Source: Pedobacter chitinilyticus
GTDB taxonomy: Bacteria; Bacteroidota; Bacteroidia; Sphingobacteriales; Sphingobacteriaceae
DNA: 64,000 nt
Reading direction: 5' to 3'
NCBI RefSeq assembly: GCF_003313385.1
Contig: NZ_QMHN01000003.1
Location: 537,096-601,095 of the forward strand
Below are positions 52,684 through 61,883 of the stretch, in pieces. The position numbers were made by a program, and so were the translations under genes. Numbering within the stretch: position 1 is the stretch's first letter; the number at the start of each line of letters is the position of its first letter. Under the pieces are notes generated by a model, which searched no databases, was not told where the DNA came from, and saw only the letters and a list, made by a program, of their open reading frames with translations.

Positions 52684-54684
52684 ATGAAAAAGAATAAAAA
52701 TATTAAAAATATAATGCTAGCCTTTGCGCTAGTAGCTGGTTTAACATCTTGTAAAAAATGGTTAGATGTTAATGTAGATAAAGATAATCCAAATAACCAG
52801 AGCGTATTAGTGGAAAATAGATTGCCTTGGATACAGCATTTTTACATGTACTCTGCTGGGGTTGCCAATTTTCGTACGGCTGCTCAGGCGGGCGTATATT
52901 ACAGTAACAGTGCCAACACCAACTCTGTAACCACTACTTGGAAGCCTGCGGCTGGCCTTACTACAACACCTTACCAAACCTTTTTTGTATCTGTTTCATC
53001 TAATCTTACTGATATGTATGACATGGCTAAAAGTAAAGGTGCATATCATTATATGGCTGCAGCTAATGTATTTCATGCTTTGGGTTTTATGCAGATGTTA
53101 GATCTTTATGGTGAAATGCCTTATACTGATGCAACCTATGGTAATCCAAGTCCTAAATACGACAAAGGTAGAACCATTTATAACGGATGTATGGCCAAAT
53201 TAAATGAGGCGATTAGCTTGCTTAATAAAACCCAAGAAGTAGGAGCATCAGCTTTGGCGTCTGGTGATATGATGCACAAAGGAAATGTAGACAAATGGAT
53301 TAAATTGTGCTGGGGCTTAAAAGCTAGATATATGCTGAAGTTATCGAAGAAATCAGATTTATACAATGCTGATTCAATATTGTATTGTTTGGCAAGAGGG
53401 CCACAGTCTAATGCGGATAATGCTATCCTGCCTGGTCTTAATAACAGTATGGTTGTAGATTATTTAATTGGCGATCCTGTGGTGACTAATGGAAATTTCA
53501 ATTATGCAGCATATGGAAATAATCAACGTATTTCTCAATTCTATTATAATTTATTGACAAATATGCGTGGTTCGGGCATTGTAGATCCTCGGATGACCAA
53601 GATTGTGCCGGCAATGATGACGAATGTAAAATTAGATGGTAATGGTAGAGTTCAAAGCTATGATTGGACACGATCTATAGGGGTTGATTCGTATGGACCG
53701 TCTACCAGATTGTTAAAGTCTACCGCAACTTCAATAGCCTTGCCATCTTTTGCAAAAGCAAATACAAATATTACGTATACAATTGCGAATGCAGCTGATC
53801 GTGCAACCTTCATAGCAGATCTTGCTGCAAAAGGAAAAACTTATACCGTTTCAGGAAACAATGTGACTGTAACTTATAAAGCCGGTTCAATGTATATCAA
53901 TAGTACTAACTATATATTGGCAGGAGATACTACTTATGTAAATTTAAGGAGCAATGCTATTGCTACATCAGGTATTGCGGCACAGCCTGAAAGTAATGTA
54001 AATTGGTATGCTAATGTTGATGCGTTTACTGCGGGTGTGGTAGGTTCGACAGGCTCATTCCAAACACGTCCAGTTTCTGATTTTGAGGTTTTAACCTATC
54101 ATGAGATGTGTTTTATCGAAGCGGAAGTACAGATGCGTAAGGGAGCTACAGGTCCTGCTCATTTAGCTTATAAAAGAGGAGTTGAAGCCCATATCAATAT
54201 GATGCAAGCTAAGTTGACTGAATGGCAAGGGGTTTATGGAACTACTAACCCAGATATGAAGCCAATGAGTCAATCTGATATTACAAACTATTTAGCAAGT
54301 GCAGCAGTGGCTCAAAATGCTGGAGATTTAACCATGCGAGATATTATGTTGCAAAAATATGTTGCAATGGGATGCAGTCTTGAAAATTGGAACGATATGC
54401 GTCGTTTTAATTATAGTGCAGGTAATATTGGTGGTTTTGGTGTGGTATACCCTGGGTACGATAGAGGGCCTTTATTTACAGGTACAGCAGAGTTAACTGG
54501 AGGCGCAAAAACAGATCCAAAATATTGGATGCGTCGTTGGAGGCTACCAGCTACTTTAGAATTGCAGTATAACTCCGCAAATGCTCTTGCTGTAAATCCG
54601 AATGTAAATCAATTATTTATATGGTCGTTACCCGTTTGGTGGGATTGCGCTACCGATCAGGAATACGAGAGTTATCTGAAATAA
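52684..54684 (+). CDS. large SusD-like lipoprotein, module 4
   Basis: 666 residues, longer than the common 450-560. Lipobox LTSC with Cys near residue 23, followed by KKWLDVNVDKDNPNN as in SusD 3. The helical core is visible (MAAANVFHALGFMQMLDLYGEMPYT, and C-terminal LQKYVAMGCSLENWNDMRRFNYS). Extra length appears around residues 340-430, a beta-rich insert with many Thr and Asn that may be an additional ligand-contacting module. Pairs with SusC 4 as its surface lid. A stem-loop follows. Confidence 0.9.
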   Translation: MKKNKNIKNIMLAFALVAGLTSCKKWLDVNVDKDNPNNQSVLVENRLPWIQHFYMYSAGVANFRTAAQAGVYYSNSANTNSVTTTWKPAAGLTTTPYQTFFVSVSSNLTDMYDMAKSKGAYHYMAAANVFHALGFMQMLDLYGEMPYTDATYGNPSPKYDKGRTIYNGCMAKLNEAISLLNKTQEVGASALASGDMMHKGNVDKWIKLCWGLKARYMLKLSKKSDLYNADSILYCLARGPQSNADNAILPGLNNSMVVDYLIGDPVVTNGNFNYAAYGNNQRISQFYYNLLTNMRGSGIVDPRMTKIVPAMMTNVKLDGNGRVQSYDWTRSIGVDSYGPSTRLLKSTATSIALPSFAKANTNITYTIANAADRATFIADLAAKGKTYTVSGNNVTVTYKAGSMYINSTNYILAGDTTYVNLRSNAIATSGIAAQPESNVNWYANVDAFTAGVVGSTGSFQTRPVSDFEVLTYHEMCFIEAEVQMRKGATGPAHLAYKRGVEAHINMMQAKLTEWQGVYGTTNPDMKPMSQSDITNYLASAAVAQNAGDLTMRDIMLQKYVAMGCSLENWNDMRRFNYSAGNIGGFGVVYPGYDRGPLFTGTAELTGGAKTDPKYWMRRWRLPATLELQYNSANALAVNPNVNQLFIWSLPVWWDCATDQEYESYLK

Positions 54685-54701
54685 ATTTTGAGATAATCAA
54701 T

Positions 54702-54737
54702 GAAAGGCTGCCCAATGATGAATTGCGGTGGCCTTTC
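54702..54737 (+). terminator. terminator of module 4
   Basis: GAAAGGC (54702-54708) pairs with GCCTTTC (54731-54737), with a partial inner pairing CAAT/ATTG, 17 bases after the SusD stop. A short T-rich tract follows. Confidence 0.7.
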
Positions 54738-54886
54738 GTTTTAAATTTTGTTCTTTTTCGCTTGCGAGTACGACGTTGTTAAGTTGCCATGATTTTTTAA
54801 ATCCAAATAGTCATTTATCTCTTAATATTGCATTAAAAACGTTTCTTCAGCGTTGTAAATTCGTTATGATAGTCTTTTGTTTTTTA

Positions 54887-54894
54887 TATCTTTG
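54887..54894 (+). promoter_or_regulatory. -7 promoter element of the CsbD-like gene
   Basis: TATCTTTG, full match to TAnnTTTG, 17 bases before the start codon. Confidence 0.6.
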
Positions 54895-54911
54895 CCCAAA
54901 ACCCTTAACCC

Positions 54912-55127
54912 ATGGCAAGTTTTACCCTTACAACTGAGAGCTGGAACAAAGTAAAAACAAAGTTTTTAAGGAAATATCGTGAGTTGGCTGCAGTAGAAAT
55001 TCCATTCACTCCAGGACAGGAAGATCAACTTGTGCAACAACTAGCTAAATTGGTGAACAGGGACAATGCTTACATTGAGTTTACCATTCGTAAAGCTTTA
55101 GCCGATCCTGACGGAAATAGGCTTTAG
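54912..55127 (+). CDS. small CsbD-like protein
   Basis: 71 residues, no signal peptide. The pattern SWNKVKTKFLRKYRELA, then a Pro/acidic turn, then a second helix with QLVQQLAKLV resembles the two-helix layout of CsbD-type general stress proteins (W..vK.k...k...L), though the match is partial. It has its own promoter element close upstream, suggesting strong expression from a short leader. Function of CsbD proteins is unknown beyond stress induction. Placement as a CsbD relative is tentative. Confidence 0.6.
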   Translation: MASFTLTTESWNKVKTKFLRKYRELAAVEIPFTPGQEDQLVQQLAKLVNRDNAYIEFTIRKALADPDGNRL

Positions 55128-55217
55128 GCATTTCTATTTTATTCTTTTTTAGTAAATTTACTTTCCGTACTCTTTTTGGCAATAAGTTTAAAAGAGCGCT
55201 ATTTAAAAATTGGCGAT

Positions 55218-56906
55218 ATGAAGAAAGTAAAAATAGCACTATTGTGCACTGTCCTAGCCGTTACCTCACTTACCCTTGCCTTTAAGGAAGACCTATTTCA
55301 GGTATCCAAAAACTTGGATGTATTTGCATCCTTATATAAAGAGATCAACATCAATTATGTAGAGGAAACCAATGCTGGCGAACTGATGAAAAACGGCATT
55401 GATGCGATGCTGGGCAGTTTAGATCCCTATACGGAATACGTTCCCGAAACGGAAATTGAAGACTACAAATTAAAGTACGTAAGCACTCAATATGGTGGTA
55501 TTGGAGCGGGTACCTTAACCATTGACGGAAAACTTTTCGTAAATGAAGTGAGCGAAGGCTATCCCTCGCAAAAAGCAGATATACGTCCAGGAGATCAGAT
55601 TGTAAAAATCAATGGAGTAGAAACTACTGGAAAGCAAAGAGCTCAAATTAGCCAATTGTTGAGAGGCCCAAAAGGAACGCCTGTTAGCCTTACTTTGTTG
55701 AGGGATGGTGCTGTCATTAATAAATCACTGGTAAGAGAAGAAATTAAACAGCCTAATGTTTCCTACTCGGGCATGTTGGATGAGCAAGTGGGATATATCC
55801 GTTTAGATAAGTTTTTAGAGAACTCTGGACAAGAAGTAAAGGATGCCCTAGAAAACATCATGAAACAAAAGCCTAAGGGCCTTATTCTAGATTTGCGTAA
55901 TAATGGGGGTGGTATCCTGCAAGAGGCGGTTAAAATCGTTAACCTTTTTGTCGATAAAAATGTGTTGGTCGTAAGCCAAAAAGGCCGTAACCCAGAGAAG
56001 AGTGCGACTTACAAAACCATAGCTCCTGCCATGGCACCTAATTTGCCATTAGTTGTTTTAACTAATAGCGCTTCAGCTTCGGCATCGGAGATTGTGGCGG
56101 GCGCCCTGCAAGACTTAGATAGAGCCATTGTAGTAGGTCAGCGAAGCTACGGCAAGGGTTTGGTTCAGCAAACCTTTAATTTGCCTTACAACAGCTTAGT
56201 AAAGGTTACCGTAGCAAAATACTACACACCATCTGGCCGCTGCATTCAAGCATTGGATTATGCGCATAAAAAGCAAGATGGCACAGTGGGTAAATTTGCC
56301 GATAGCACCTTAAAGGCTTATGGTACTAAAGCGGGCAGAACCGTTTACGATGGCAATGGTATTTTTCCAGATGTAGTGGTAGACCCTGTAAAATACAGCC
56401 CAGTAACTTTAACCTTGTTCAATAAAAACTTATTCTTTGATTATGCCAATGAGTTTAAAAAAGCAAATAAAGTGGCTAGTGCAAAAGACTTCCAAATTAA
56501 TGATGCCCAGTATGCCCAGTTTGTGGCTTCATTGGCCAATAAGGATTACAGTTACACCTCTAAATCAGAACGCTTGTTGAGCGACCTAAAAGCGGAAGCA
56601 GAAAGAGAAAATAAAACAGCGGCTGTGAAAGCAGATTTGGAGGCCTTGAAGGTGAAAATGACTGGGGCTAAAAAAGATGATTTGACAAACCATAAGACAG
56701 AAATTAAAAGAGCCTTGGAAACACAAATTATCAGCCGTTATTTTCACGAAAAAGGAAGGATTGAGCAATCATTTCAATACGATAAAGAGATTGCCAAGGC
56801 CAAATCGTTATTTAATAACCAAAACCAAATGTTGGCTATTTTAAAAGGCGACGGCACTTATAAAACGATTGGTAGCGCTAAGCTTTCGGTAGACGAAGAG
56901 AATTAA
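55218..56906 (+). CDS. S41 family C-terminal processing peptidase
   Basis: 562 residues from ATG 55218; the upstream frame (to 55176) adds only a non-homologous stretch. N-terminal signal or anchor segment (IALLCTVLAVTSLTLAF), PDZ domain about residues 85-170 (GIGAGTLTIDGKLFVNEV, KADIRPGDQIVKINGVE), S41 domain with LDLRNNGGG (225-232), nucleophile S288 in SASASEIVAG and the general-base lysine K313 in YGKGLVQ. It is a Ser/Lys protease of the periplasm that trims or degrades proteins from their C-terminus (CtpA/Prc type). A helical C-terminal extension of about 120 residues is typical for Bacteroidota members. Confidence 0.94.
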   Translation: MKKVKIALLCTVLAVTSLTLAFKEDLFQVSKNLDVFASLYKEININYVEETNAGELMKNGIDAMLGSLDPYTEYVPETEIEDYKLKYVSTQYGGIGAGTLTIDGKLFVNEVSEGYPSQKADIRPGDQIVKINGVETTGKQRAQISQLLRGPKGTPVSLTLLRDGAVINKSLVREEIKQPNVSYSGMLDEQVGYIRLDKFLENSGQEVKDALENIMKQKPKGLILDLRNNGGGILQEAVKIVNLFVDKNVLVVSQKGRNPEKSATYKTIAPAMAPNLPLVVLTNSASASASEIVAGALQDLDRAIVVGQRSYGKGLVQQTFNLPYNSLVKVTVAKYYTPSGRCIQALDYAHKKQDGTVGKFADSTLKAYGTKAGRTVYDGNGIFPDVVVDPVKYSPVTLTLFNKNLFFDYANEFKKANKVASAKDFQINDAQYAQFVASLANKDYSYTSKSERLLSDLKAEAERENKTAAVKADLEALKVKMTGAKKDDLTNHKTEIKRALETQIISRYFHEKGRIEQSFQYDKEIAKAKSLFNNQNQMLAILKGDGTYKTIGSAKLSVDEEN

Positions 56907-56922
56907 TGTTTTAAAAGCATAT

Positions 56923-56960
56923 AAAAAAAGGAGTCCCGAACGTTCGGGACTCCTTTTTTT
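56923..56960. terminator. bidirectional terminator
   Basis: A perfect 38-base palindrome: 19-bp stem with a centre GAAC/GTTC flanked by seven A and seven T. It separates the convergent protease and ferredoxin genes. Confidence 0.95.
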
Positions 56961-56978
56961 ATATCAGCATGAATTTAA

Positions 56979-57305
56979 CTAGTAATCCATGGCGTGTAAT
57001 CTTACTTTTAAGCCTTCCATTTCAGGTTTTAATTGAATTTGACAGGCTAGCCTTGAATTAGGTAAAAGGTCAGGCAAAGTGTCTAGCATGGCGTATTCAT
57101 CATCGCTCATTTCGTTAAGCTTGTCTTCTCCCTCAAGCACGTCCACACAGCAGGTTGCACATAAAGCCATGCCTCCACAGGTTGCCAATACATCGTATTC
57201 GCTGGCTTTTAAAAACTCCATTAGGCTAAGGCCCATGTCTGTAGGGGCAACCAAATCAGCTACATTCCCTTCTCTGTCTTCAACGGTGATATTGATATCG
57301 CTCAT
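56979..57305 (-). CDS. 2Fe-2S ferredoxin
   Basis: 108 residues from ATG at 57303-57305 (a TTG four codons upstream is less likely). Cluster ligands are C43, C49, C52 and C88 in the order ATCGGMALCATCC and LACQ, the adrenodoxin-type C-x5-C-x2-C...C pattern. It carries electrons in the cytoplasm. The gene follows the ferredoxin reductase by about 20 bases on the same strand, so the two form a redox pair. The electron acceptor is not identifiable here. Confidence 0.93.
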   Translation of the reverse strand: MSDINITVEDREGNVADLVAPTDMGLSLMEFLKASEYDVLATCGGMALCATCCVDVLEGEDKLNEMSDDEYAMLDTLPDLLPNSRLACQIQLKPEMEGLKVRLHAMDY

Positions 57306-57325
57306 CTTATTGCTCAATATAATTC

Positions 57326-58336
57326 TTAAAACTCACTCACACCATTTACGGTGGTATATTTCATCGTGTATTTCACCCCAGGGTTCATGTACTGGTAAGC
57401 ACTGTGGCTCATTAATGCGGCTTCGTGGAAACCACATAAAATCAGCTTTAACTTATTGGTGTAAGTGTTGATGTCGCCAATAGCGTAAACCCCTGGAACA
57501 TTGGTTGAGTAGTCATCAACATTTACTTCAATAGCGCTTTTGCTAATGTTAAGTCCCCATTGCTCAATTGGTCCCAACTTAGGACTTAAACCAAACAAAG
57601 GAATTAAGTGGTCGGCTTCAACACTAATGGTTTCCATGGTTTTGTTATGGATGATTTCAACCGTTTCCAATTTACCTTCGCCATGTACGGCGTTTAGGTT
57701 GCTATTCAAAATCAAATTGATTTTACCTTTTTCGGCCAATTCCATTACTTTGGCAACTGAATCTGGAGCGCCTCTAAAGGCTTCGCTACGGTGTAGCAAG
57801 GTTAATTCGCTGCAAATTTCAGCTAGGAAAATAGTCCAGTCTAAGGCCGAGTCGCCACCGCCAGCAATCACCATCTTTTGGTCACGGTATTTTTCTGGAT
57901 CTAAGATCATGTAGTTTACACCACGACCGTTCTCAAATTTTTCTAATCCGGCAACAGCAGGCTTTCGAGGCTCGAAACATCCCAAACCACCAGCAATTAC
58001 CACTACTTTGGCTTCAATTACGGTGCCCATGTTAGTGGTTAATACGAAATCGCCTTCGCCTCTTTTTTCCAGCCCTTCAATACGCTCACCAAGGGTAAAA
58101 CCAGGATGGAAAGGCTTGGCTTGCTCCATCAAATTGTCAATCAGTTCTTGTGCCAATACTGACGGGAAACCTGGAATATCGTAAATAGGTTTTTTAGGGT
58201 ATATTTCTGATAGCTGACCGCCAACCTGTGGTAAGTAGTCAATTAAATGGCAGCGCATCTTCAACAAACCCGCTTCAAAAATTGCAAACAAACCAACTGG
58301 CCCAGCGCCTATAATAGCTATATCAGTAGAGATCAT
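57326..58336 (-). CDS. ferredoxin--NADP reductase, thioredoxin-reductase-like type
   Basis: 336 residues. N-terminal FAD motif IIGAGPVGLFAIFEAG (about 8-23), then YLPQVGGQL; the NADPH-binding motif is AGGGDSALDW; the C-terminal FAD segment is GVYAIGDINTY. The cysteine pair of thioredoxin reductase (CxxC between the domains) is absent, which marks the YumC-type ferredoxin/flavodoxin reductase. It transfers electrons between NADPH and the ferredoxin encoded directly downstream. Operon of two genes, divergent from the LpxH-like gene. Confidence 0.93.
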   Translation of the reverse strand: MISTDIAIIGAGPVGLFAIFEAGLLKMRCHLIDYLPQVGGQLSEIYPKKPIYDIPGFPSVLAQELIDNLMEQAKPFHPGFTLGERIEGLEKRGEGDFVLTTNMGTVIEAKVVVIAGGLGCFEPRKPAVAGLEKFENGRGVNYMILDPEKYRDQKMVIAGGGDSALDWTIFLAEICSELTLLHRSEAFRGAPDSVAKVMELAEKGKINLILNSNLNAVHGEGKLETVEIIHNKTMETISVEADHLIPLFGLSPKLGPIEQWGLNISKSAIEVNVDDYSTNVPGVYAIGDINTYTNKLKLILCGFHEAALMSHSAYQYMNPGVKYTMKYTTVNGVSEF

Positions 58337-58526
58337 ATTCTTAAAAATTTGTGCAAAAGTACAAAATTAAGTTTTAAATAACGGCACTTATTTAGATGAA
58401 TTCTAGATAGAAAGTGAAAAAATCTACTAAATCTATCGGAATTGCATTGTAACGGCCATTTATATTTAGTTTTCTCAAAGAAACGAAGTATTATTGGCAA
58501 AACTTAATTATTACTTAAAACTAAGC

Positions 58527-58534
58527 TATCTTTG
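58527..58534 (+). promoter_or_regulatory. -7 promoter element of the LpxH-like gene
   Basis: TATCTTTG, a full TAnnTTTG match, only eight bases before the ATG, so the mRNA would be nearly leaderless. Confidence 0.55.
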
Positions 58535-58542
58535 AAATTTAG

Positions 58543-59292
58543 ATGACCAAGAACATATATTTCGCATCAGATTTTCATTTAGGATCGCCTAATTACGAGG
58601 AGAGTAGGCTACGTGAGGACCGCATTGTAAAATGGCTGGATTGGATTACGCCTACTTGCAGCGAGCTGTTTTTAATGGGTGATGTGTTTGATTTTTGGTT
58701 TGAATACAAATATGTAGTGCCTAAGGGATTTGTAAGGTTGCAGGGCAAGTTGGCGAAAATGGCTGATAGCGGCATTAAAATCTATTTTTTTAAGGGCAAT
58801 CACGATATGTGGGTAAAGGACTATTTCACCAAGGAGATAGGGATGCAGATTGTGAACGATGAATTGGTGATTGAACGTAATGGCAAGAAGTTCTACCTGC
58901 ATCATGGGGATGGCCTAGGGCCTGGCGATAAGAAATATAAGTTTTTAAGGAAGGTTTTTAGAAATCCTGTTTGCCAGTGGTTGTTTGGTATTTTGCCTGC
59001 CAGTATAGGTATGGGCATTGCCAACGGTTGGTCGGCGCATAGCAGGGCGGCCAGTAAAACGGAAGAGGTTTTTTTAGGGGAGGAGAAAGAGTGGTTGGCC
59101 GTATATGCTAAAGAGCAACTGGAAAAGCAGCATTTTGATTATTTTGTGTTTGGACATAGGCATTTACCTTTAGAGATAAAGCTAAGTGATCGAAGTACTT
59201 ACGTTAATATTGGTGAGTGGTTAAATTACCAATCGTACGGGTTGTTTGACGGTGAGCAGCTGAGGTTGGAGTATTTTACCCCTAATCCCTAA
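58543..59292 (+). CDS. lpxH: UDP-2,3-diacylglucosamine diphosphatase-like metallophosphoesterase
   Basis: 249 residues, calcineurin-like phosphoesterase. All metal motifs are visible: ASDFHLG (8-14), GDVFDFWFEY, GNHDMW, HHGDGLGPGD and GHRHLP. The pattern DFHLG with GDVFDFW is that of LpxH/LpxG-type enzymes, which release lipid X from UDP-diacylglucosamine in lipid A synthesis at the inner membrane. The symbol follows family resemblance; a UDP-sugar pyrophosphatase with another substrate is possible. The next gene begins 18 bases after its stop. Confidence 0.85.
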   Translation: MTKNIYFASDFHLGSPNYEESRLREDRIVKWLDWITPTCSELFLMGDVFDFWFEYKYVVPKGFVRLQGKLAKMADSGIKIYFFKGNHDMWVKDYFTKEIGMQIVNDELVIERNGKKFYLHHGDGLGPGDKKYKFLRKVFRNPVCQWLFGILPASIGMGIANGWSAHSRAASKTEEVFLGEEKEWLAVYAKEQLEKQHFDYFVFGHRHLPLEIKLSDRSTYVNIGEWLNYQSYGLFDGEQLRLEYFTPNP

Positions 59293-59310
59293 AGGGAGAT
59301 TGAAGCAGTC

Positions 59311-60117
59311 ATGAAAAGGTTAATTGTTTTATTGCTTAATTGTTTTATTGTTTTGCTGCTGGATAGTGGCTTGGCACGAGCGCAATTGAAACAAGTAGCG
59401 AAAATAGATACGGTTGCAAAAGCTGTTTATGCGGATAATTTGGACAATGTTTACCTGCTTTCGGGCAGGGACGAGCTTTTGAAATATGACGCTAAGGGAG
59501 TATTGAAATGGCGCTACAGTAACAATCGTTTTGGTAAATTGTACAGCGTAGATGTTTCGGACCCGTTGAGGGTGGTGCTTTTTTATACCGATTTTCAGCA
59601 GGTAGTGGTACTGAACAATAACCTGAATGAGATTACCAGCTATTCTTTTGCAAAAAATGGTAATTTGTTGGTATCGGCAGTGGCTTCTGGGAATAATAAT
59701 AGTTTGTGGATTTTTGATAGGGCCAGTAATGTATTGGTTAAATTGAGCAGCAATTTTACGGAGGACATACGTTCGCCCAACCTTTTTCAATTGTTTGATG
59801 AGGCGGTTGATGTGAAGAAATTAGCGGCTTCGGACCAGTATGTATTTTTGCAACGTCGCAACAATGGCATATTGCAATTTGACAGGTTTGGTGGCTATTT
59901 GAGGGAACTGCCCATTGATAGTTTGACCGATTTTAACATTACGAGTAATATAATTGCTTACGTGAGCGACCATACCTTGGTGAAATACCATCCTGTTTCG
60001 TTCGAACAATCTAAACAGCAACTACCTGTTAGTGCCCCCATTAAGCAAGTGGCGGTAGGCAACAAATTAATTGCGGTGTTAACCGAAAAAGCCGTATTTT
60101 TGCTGTCCGATAATTAA
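59311..60117 (+). CDS. exported propeller-like protein of unknown function
   Basis: 268 residues. Signal peptide with a long hydrophobic core, ending near ARAQ (residue 25). The mature part shows six or so short beta repeats (NVYLLSGRDELLKYDAKGVLKWRYS, SLWIFDRASNVLVKL, YVFLQRRNNGILQFDRFGGYLREL), resembling half a WD/YVTN-type propeller. No catalytic motif. It lies 18 bases after the LpxH-like gene and so is likely co-transcribed. Homologues in Sphingobacteria are hypothetical; a role in the envelope is inferred from export and context. Confidence 0.75.
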   Translation: MKRLIVLLLNCFIVLLLDSGLARAQLKQVAKIDTVAKAVYADNLDNVYLLSGRDELLKYDAKGVLKWRYSNNRFGKLYSVDVSDPLRVVLFYTDFQQVVVLNNNLNEITSYSFAKNGNLLVSAVASGNNNSLWIFDRASNVLVKLSSNFTEDIRSPNLFQLFDEAVDVKKLAASDQYVFLQRRNNGILQFDRFGGYLRELPIDSLTDFNITSNIIAYVSDHTLVKYHPVSFEQSKQQLPVSAPIKQVAVGNKLIAVLTEKAVFLLSDN

Positions 60118-60187
60118 AGCATGTGATTTATTGCATTGTTTTTGGTTAAATAAACCCGATTGAAGCGGTTGTACTTTTGGCTTGGGT

Positions 60188-60236
60188 AAACCTCATAGGT
60201 TTGCTGGGCATGTGGCGGAGAAAACCTATGAGGTTT
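60188..60236. repeat. inverted repeat AAACCTCATAGGTTT
   Basis: AAACCTCATAGGTTT (60188-60202) faces AAACCTATGAGGTTT (60222-60236), a perfect 15-bp inverted repeat with a 19-base loop, in the spacer before prfA. It looks like another member of the set of intergenic palindromes. The rest of the 60118-60313 spacer is featureless. Confidence 0.85.
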
Positions 60237-60313
60237 GTGTGGGGCGCAAAAGACAAGAGTGGAAAGCGGGGCTTGCTTTGATTGTTGTTGGATATTGATT
60301 TTCTTAAAAATAT

Positions 60314-61387
60314 ATGTTAGATAAGTTAGAAGCCATTAAGTTGCGCTGGGAAGATGTGGAGGAGCAGTTGAGCAATCCTGACGTGATACAGGATATGAAG
60401 CGTTTTGCGGCGTTGAATAAAGAGTATAAAGACCTCACCAAAATTGTGGAAGAGTACAAGGTGTACAAAAACGTAATGAGCAATATTGAGGCAAACAAAG
60501 ATATTTTGAACAATGAGAAGGATCCTGAGATGAGGGAAATGGCGAAGGAGGAGCAGGATTTGTTATTGGTGCAGCAGGAGGAAATGGAGGAACGCATTAG
60601 GTTGATGTTGATTCCAAAGGACCCTGAGGATGCCAAGAATGCAGTATTTGAAATTCGTGGAGGTACAGGTGGTGATGAGGCGGCACTTTTTGCTGGCGAT
60701 TTGTACCGTATGTATACGCGTTATTTTGACACCAAGGGCTGGAAGGTTGAGGTGATGGACGTAACGGAGGGTACGGCTGGTGGTTATAAAGAGGTGATTT
60801 TGAAAGTAAGTGGCGATGATGTTTACGGTACACTGAAATATGAAAGTGGTGTGCACCGTGTACAACGTGTGCCTGATACGGAAACTCAGGGTAGGGTACA
60901 TACTTCGGCGGCTTCGGTGGCGGTATTGCCAGAGGCTGAGGAGATTGATTTTTACCTAAATCCTGCTGATATTGATTTGCAGACTTCGCGCTCTGGTGGT
61001 GCTGGTGGACAGAACGTAAACAAGGTAGAGACGAAGGTGCAGTTAACGCACAGGCCGTCGGGTATTGTAGTGGTGTGCCAGGTGGAACGTTCGCAGTTGG
61101 CCAATCGTGAACTGGCGATGGAGATGTTACGTTCGAAGTTGTATGACTTGGAGGTACAGAAGAAGCATGGCGATATTGCAGCGAAGCGTAAAACGATGGT
61201 GTCTACAGGTGATAGATCGGCTAAAATCAGAACGTACAATTATCCTCAGGGCCGTGTAACGGATCACCGTATTGGTTTAACGTTGTACAACCTACCAGCT
61301 ATTGTTGATGGAGATATTCAGGAGCTGATTGATAAGCTTCAGTTTGCGGAGAATGCCGAAAAAATGAAAGATGGCGCTGTAAGTTAG
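60314..61387 (+). CDS. prfA: peptide chain release factor 1
   Basis: 357 residues, the usual length. It recognises UAA and UAG and triggers peptide release. The GGQ motif with [14 protein letters not shown] is near residues 227-240, and the preceding [18 protein letters not shown] is characteristic. The anticodon-like region belongs to domain 2 before it. The start ATG 60314 gives the standard N-terminus [13 protein letters not shown]. It is followed by a terminator and then tRNA-Asp. Confidence 0.96.
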   Translation: MLDKLEAIKLRWEDVEEQLSNPDVIQDMKRFAALNKEYKDLTKIVEEYKVYKNVMSNIEANKDILNNEKDPEMREMAKEEQDLLLVQQEEMEERIRLMLIPKDPEDAKNAVFEIRGGTGGDEAALFAGDLYRMYTRYFDTKGWKVEVMDVTEGTAGGYKEVILKVSGDDVYGTLKYESGVHRVQRVPDTETQGRVHTSAASVAVLPEAEEIDFYLNPADIDLQTSRSGGAGGQNVNKVETKVQLTHRPSGIVVVCQVERSQLANRELAMEMLRSKLYDLEVQKKHGDIAAKRKTMVSTGDRSAKIRTYNYPQGRVTDHRIGLTLYNLPAIVDGDIQELIDKLQFAENAEKMKDGAVS

Positions 61388-61410
61388 GACTACTTTTGTT
61401 AATTTATACG

Positions 61411-61439
61411 AAGCCTCGATATTTGTGTCGAGGCTTTTT
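61411..61439 (+). terminator. terminator of prfA
   Basis: AAGCCTCGA and TCGAGGCTT form a 9-bp stem with an eight-base loop and a T-run (TTTTTG), 23 bases after the prfA stop. Confidence 0.93.
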
Positions 61440-61518
61440 GTTTGTTACGAAGTAGCTTTTAATAAATAAACAATTGTAAATGAGGTGTTTTTTGTTTGGT
61501 GTTAAATTATTTTTAAAT

Positions 61519-61553
61519 TTTGTTGAATAAATGAAATATTCGCTCTATATTTG
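61519..61553 (+). promoter_or_regulatory. tRNA-Asp promoter
   Basis: TTTGTTG (61519-61525) as -33 region and TATATTTG (61546-61553) as -7 region, with 20 bases between the second TTG and the TATATTTG. This is a clean Bacteroidota promoter ahead of the tRNA. Confidence 0.75.
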
Positions 61554-61592
61554 CATCACCAAAACGGAAAACGCTTGTTTAACGTTGCGAAC

Positions 61593-61666
61593 GGTTCGGT
61601 AGTTCAGCTGGTTAGAATGCCGCCCTGTCACGGCGGAGGTCGCGGGTTCGAGTCCCGTCCGGACCG
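61593..61666 (+). tRNA. tRNA-Asp (GTC anticodon)
   Basis: 74 bases. Acceptor stem GGTTCGG/CCGGACC with discriminator G, D-loop AGCTGGTTAGAA, anticodon stem CCGCC/GGCGG around CTGTCAC with anticodon GTC, and T-loop GGGTTCGAGTCCC. No encoded CCA. A terminator follows directly. Confidence 0.96.
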
Positions 61667-61668
61667 CA

Positions 61669-61700
61669 AAAAAGCTTCAACAGAAATGTTGGAGCTTTTT
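61669..61700 (+). terminator. terminator of tRNA-Asp
   Basis: AAAAAGCTTCAACA and TGTTGGAGCTTTTT form a stem with one wobble and a GAAA loop, ending in a T-run. Confidence 0.92.
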
Positions 61701-61883
61701 GCTTTTATAGGGCTTTTGTTTTTTCTCGCAATCTGTTATTTTTATATGTACGCAACTTTGGTTCTTGTGCTTGAGATTTTGTGTAAGATGACTTGAGCTG
61801 TATTAATAGTTGCTTAGTAGTATCTATATTATAACTATCTTCCTTTTTTGCTGCGGGTAAAACTTTTCGTGATAGCTTAACCT

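Noticed and set aside
61551-61796. Open frame of 81 codons over the tRNA
   Set aside because: It reads through the tRNA-Asp gene and its terminator, so it is not a protein gene.
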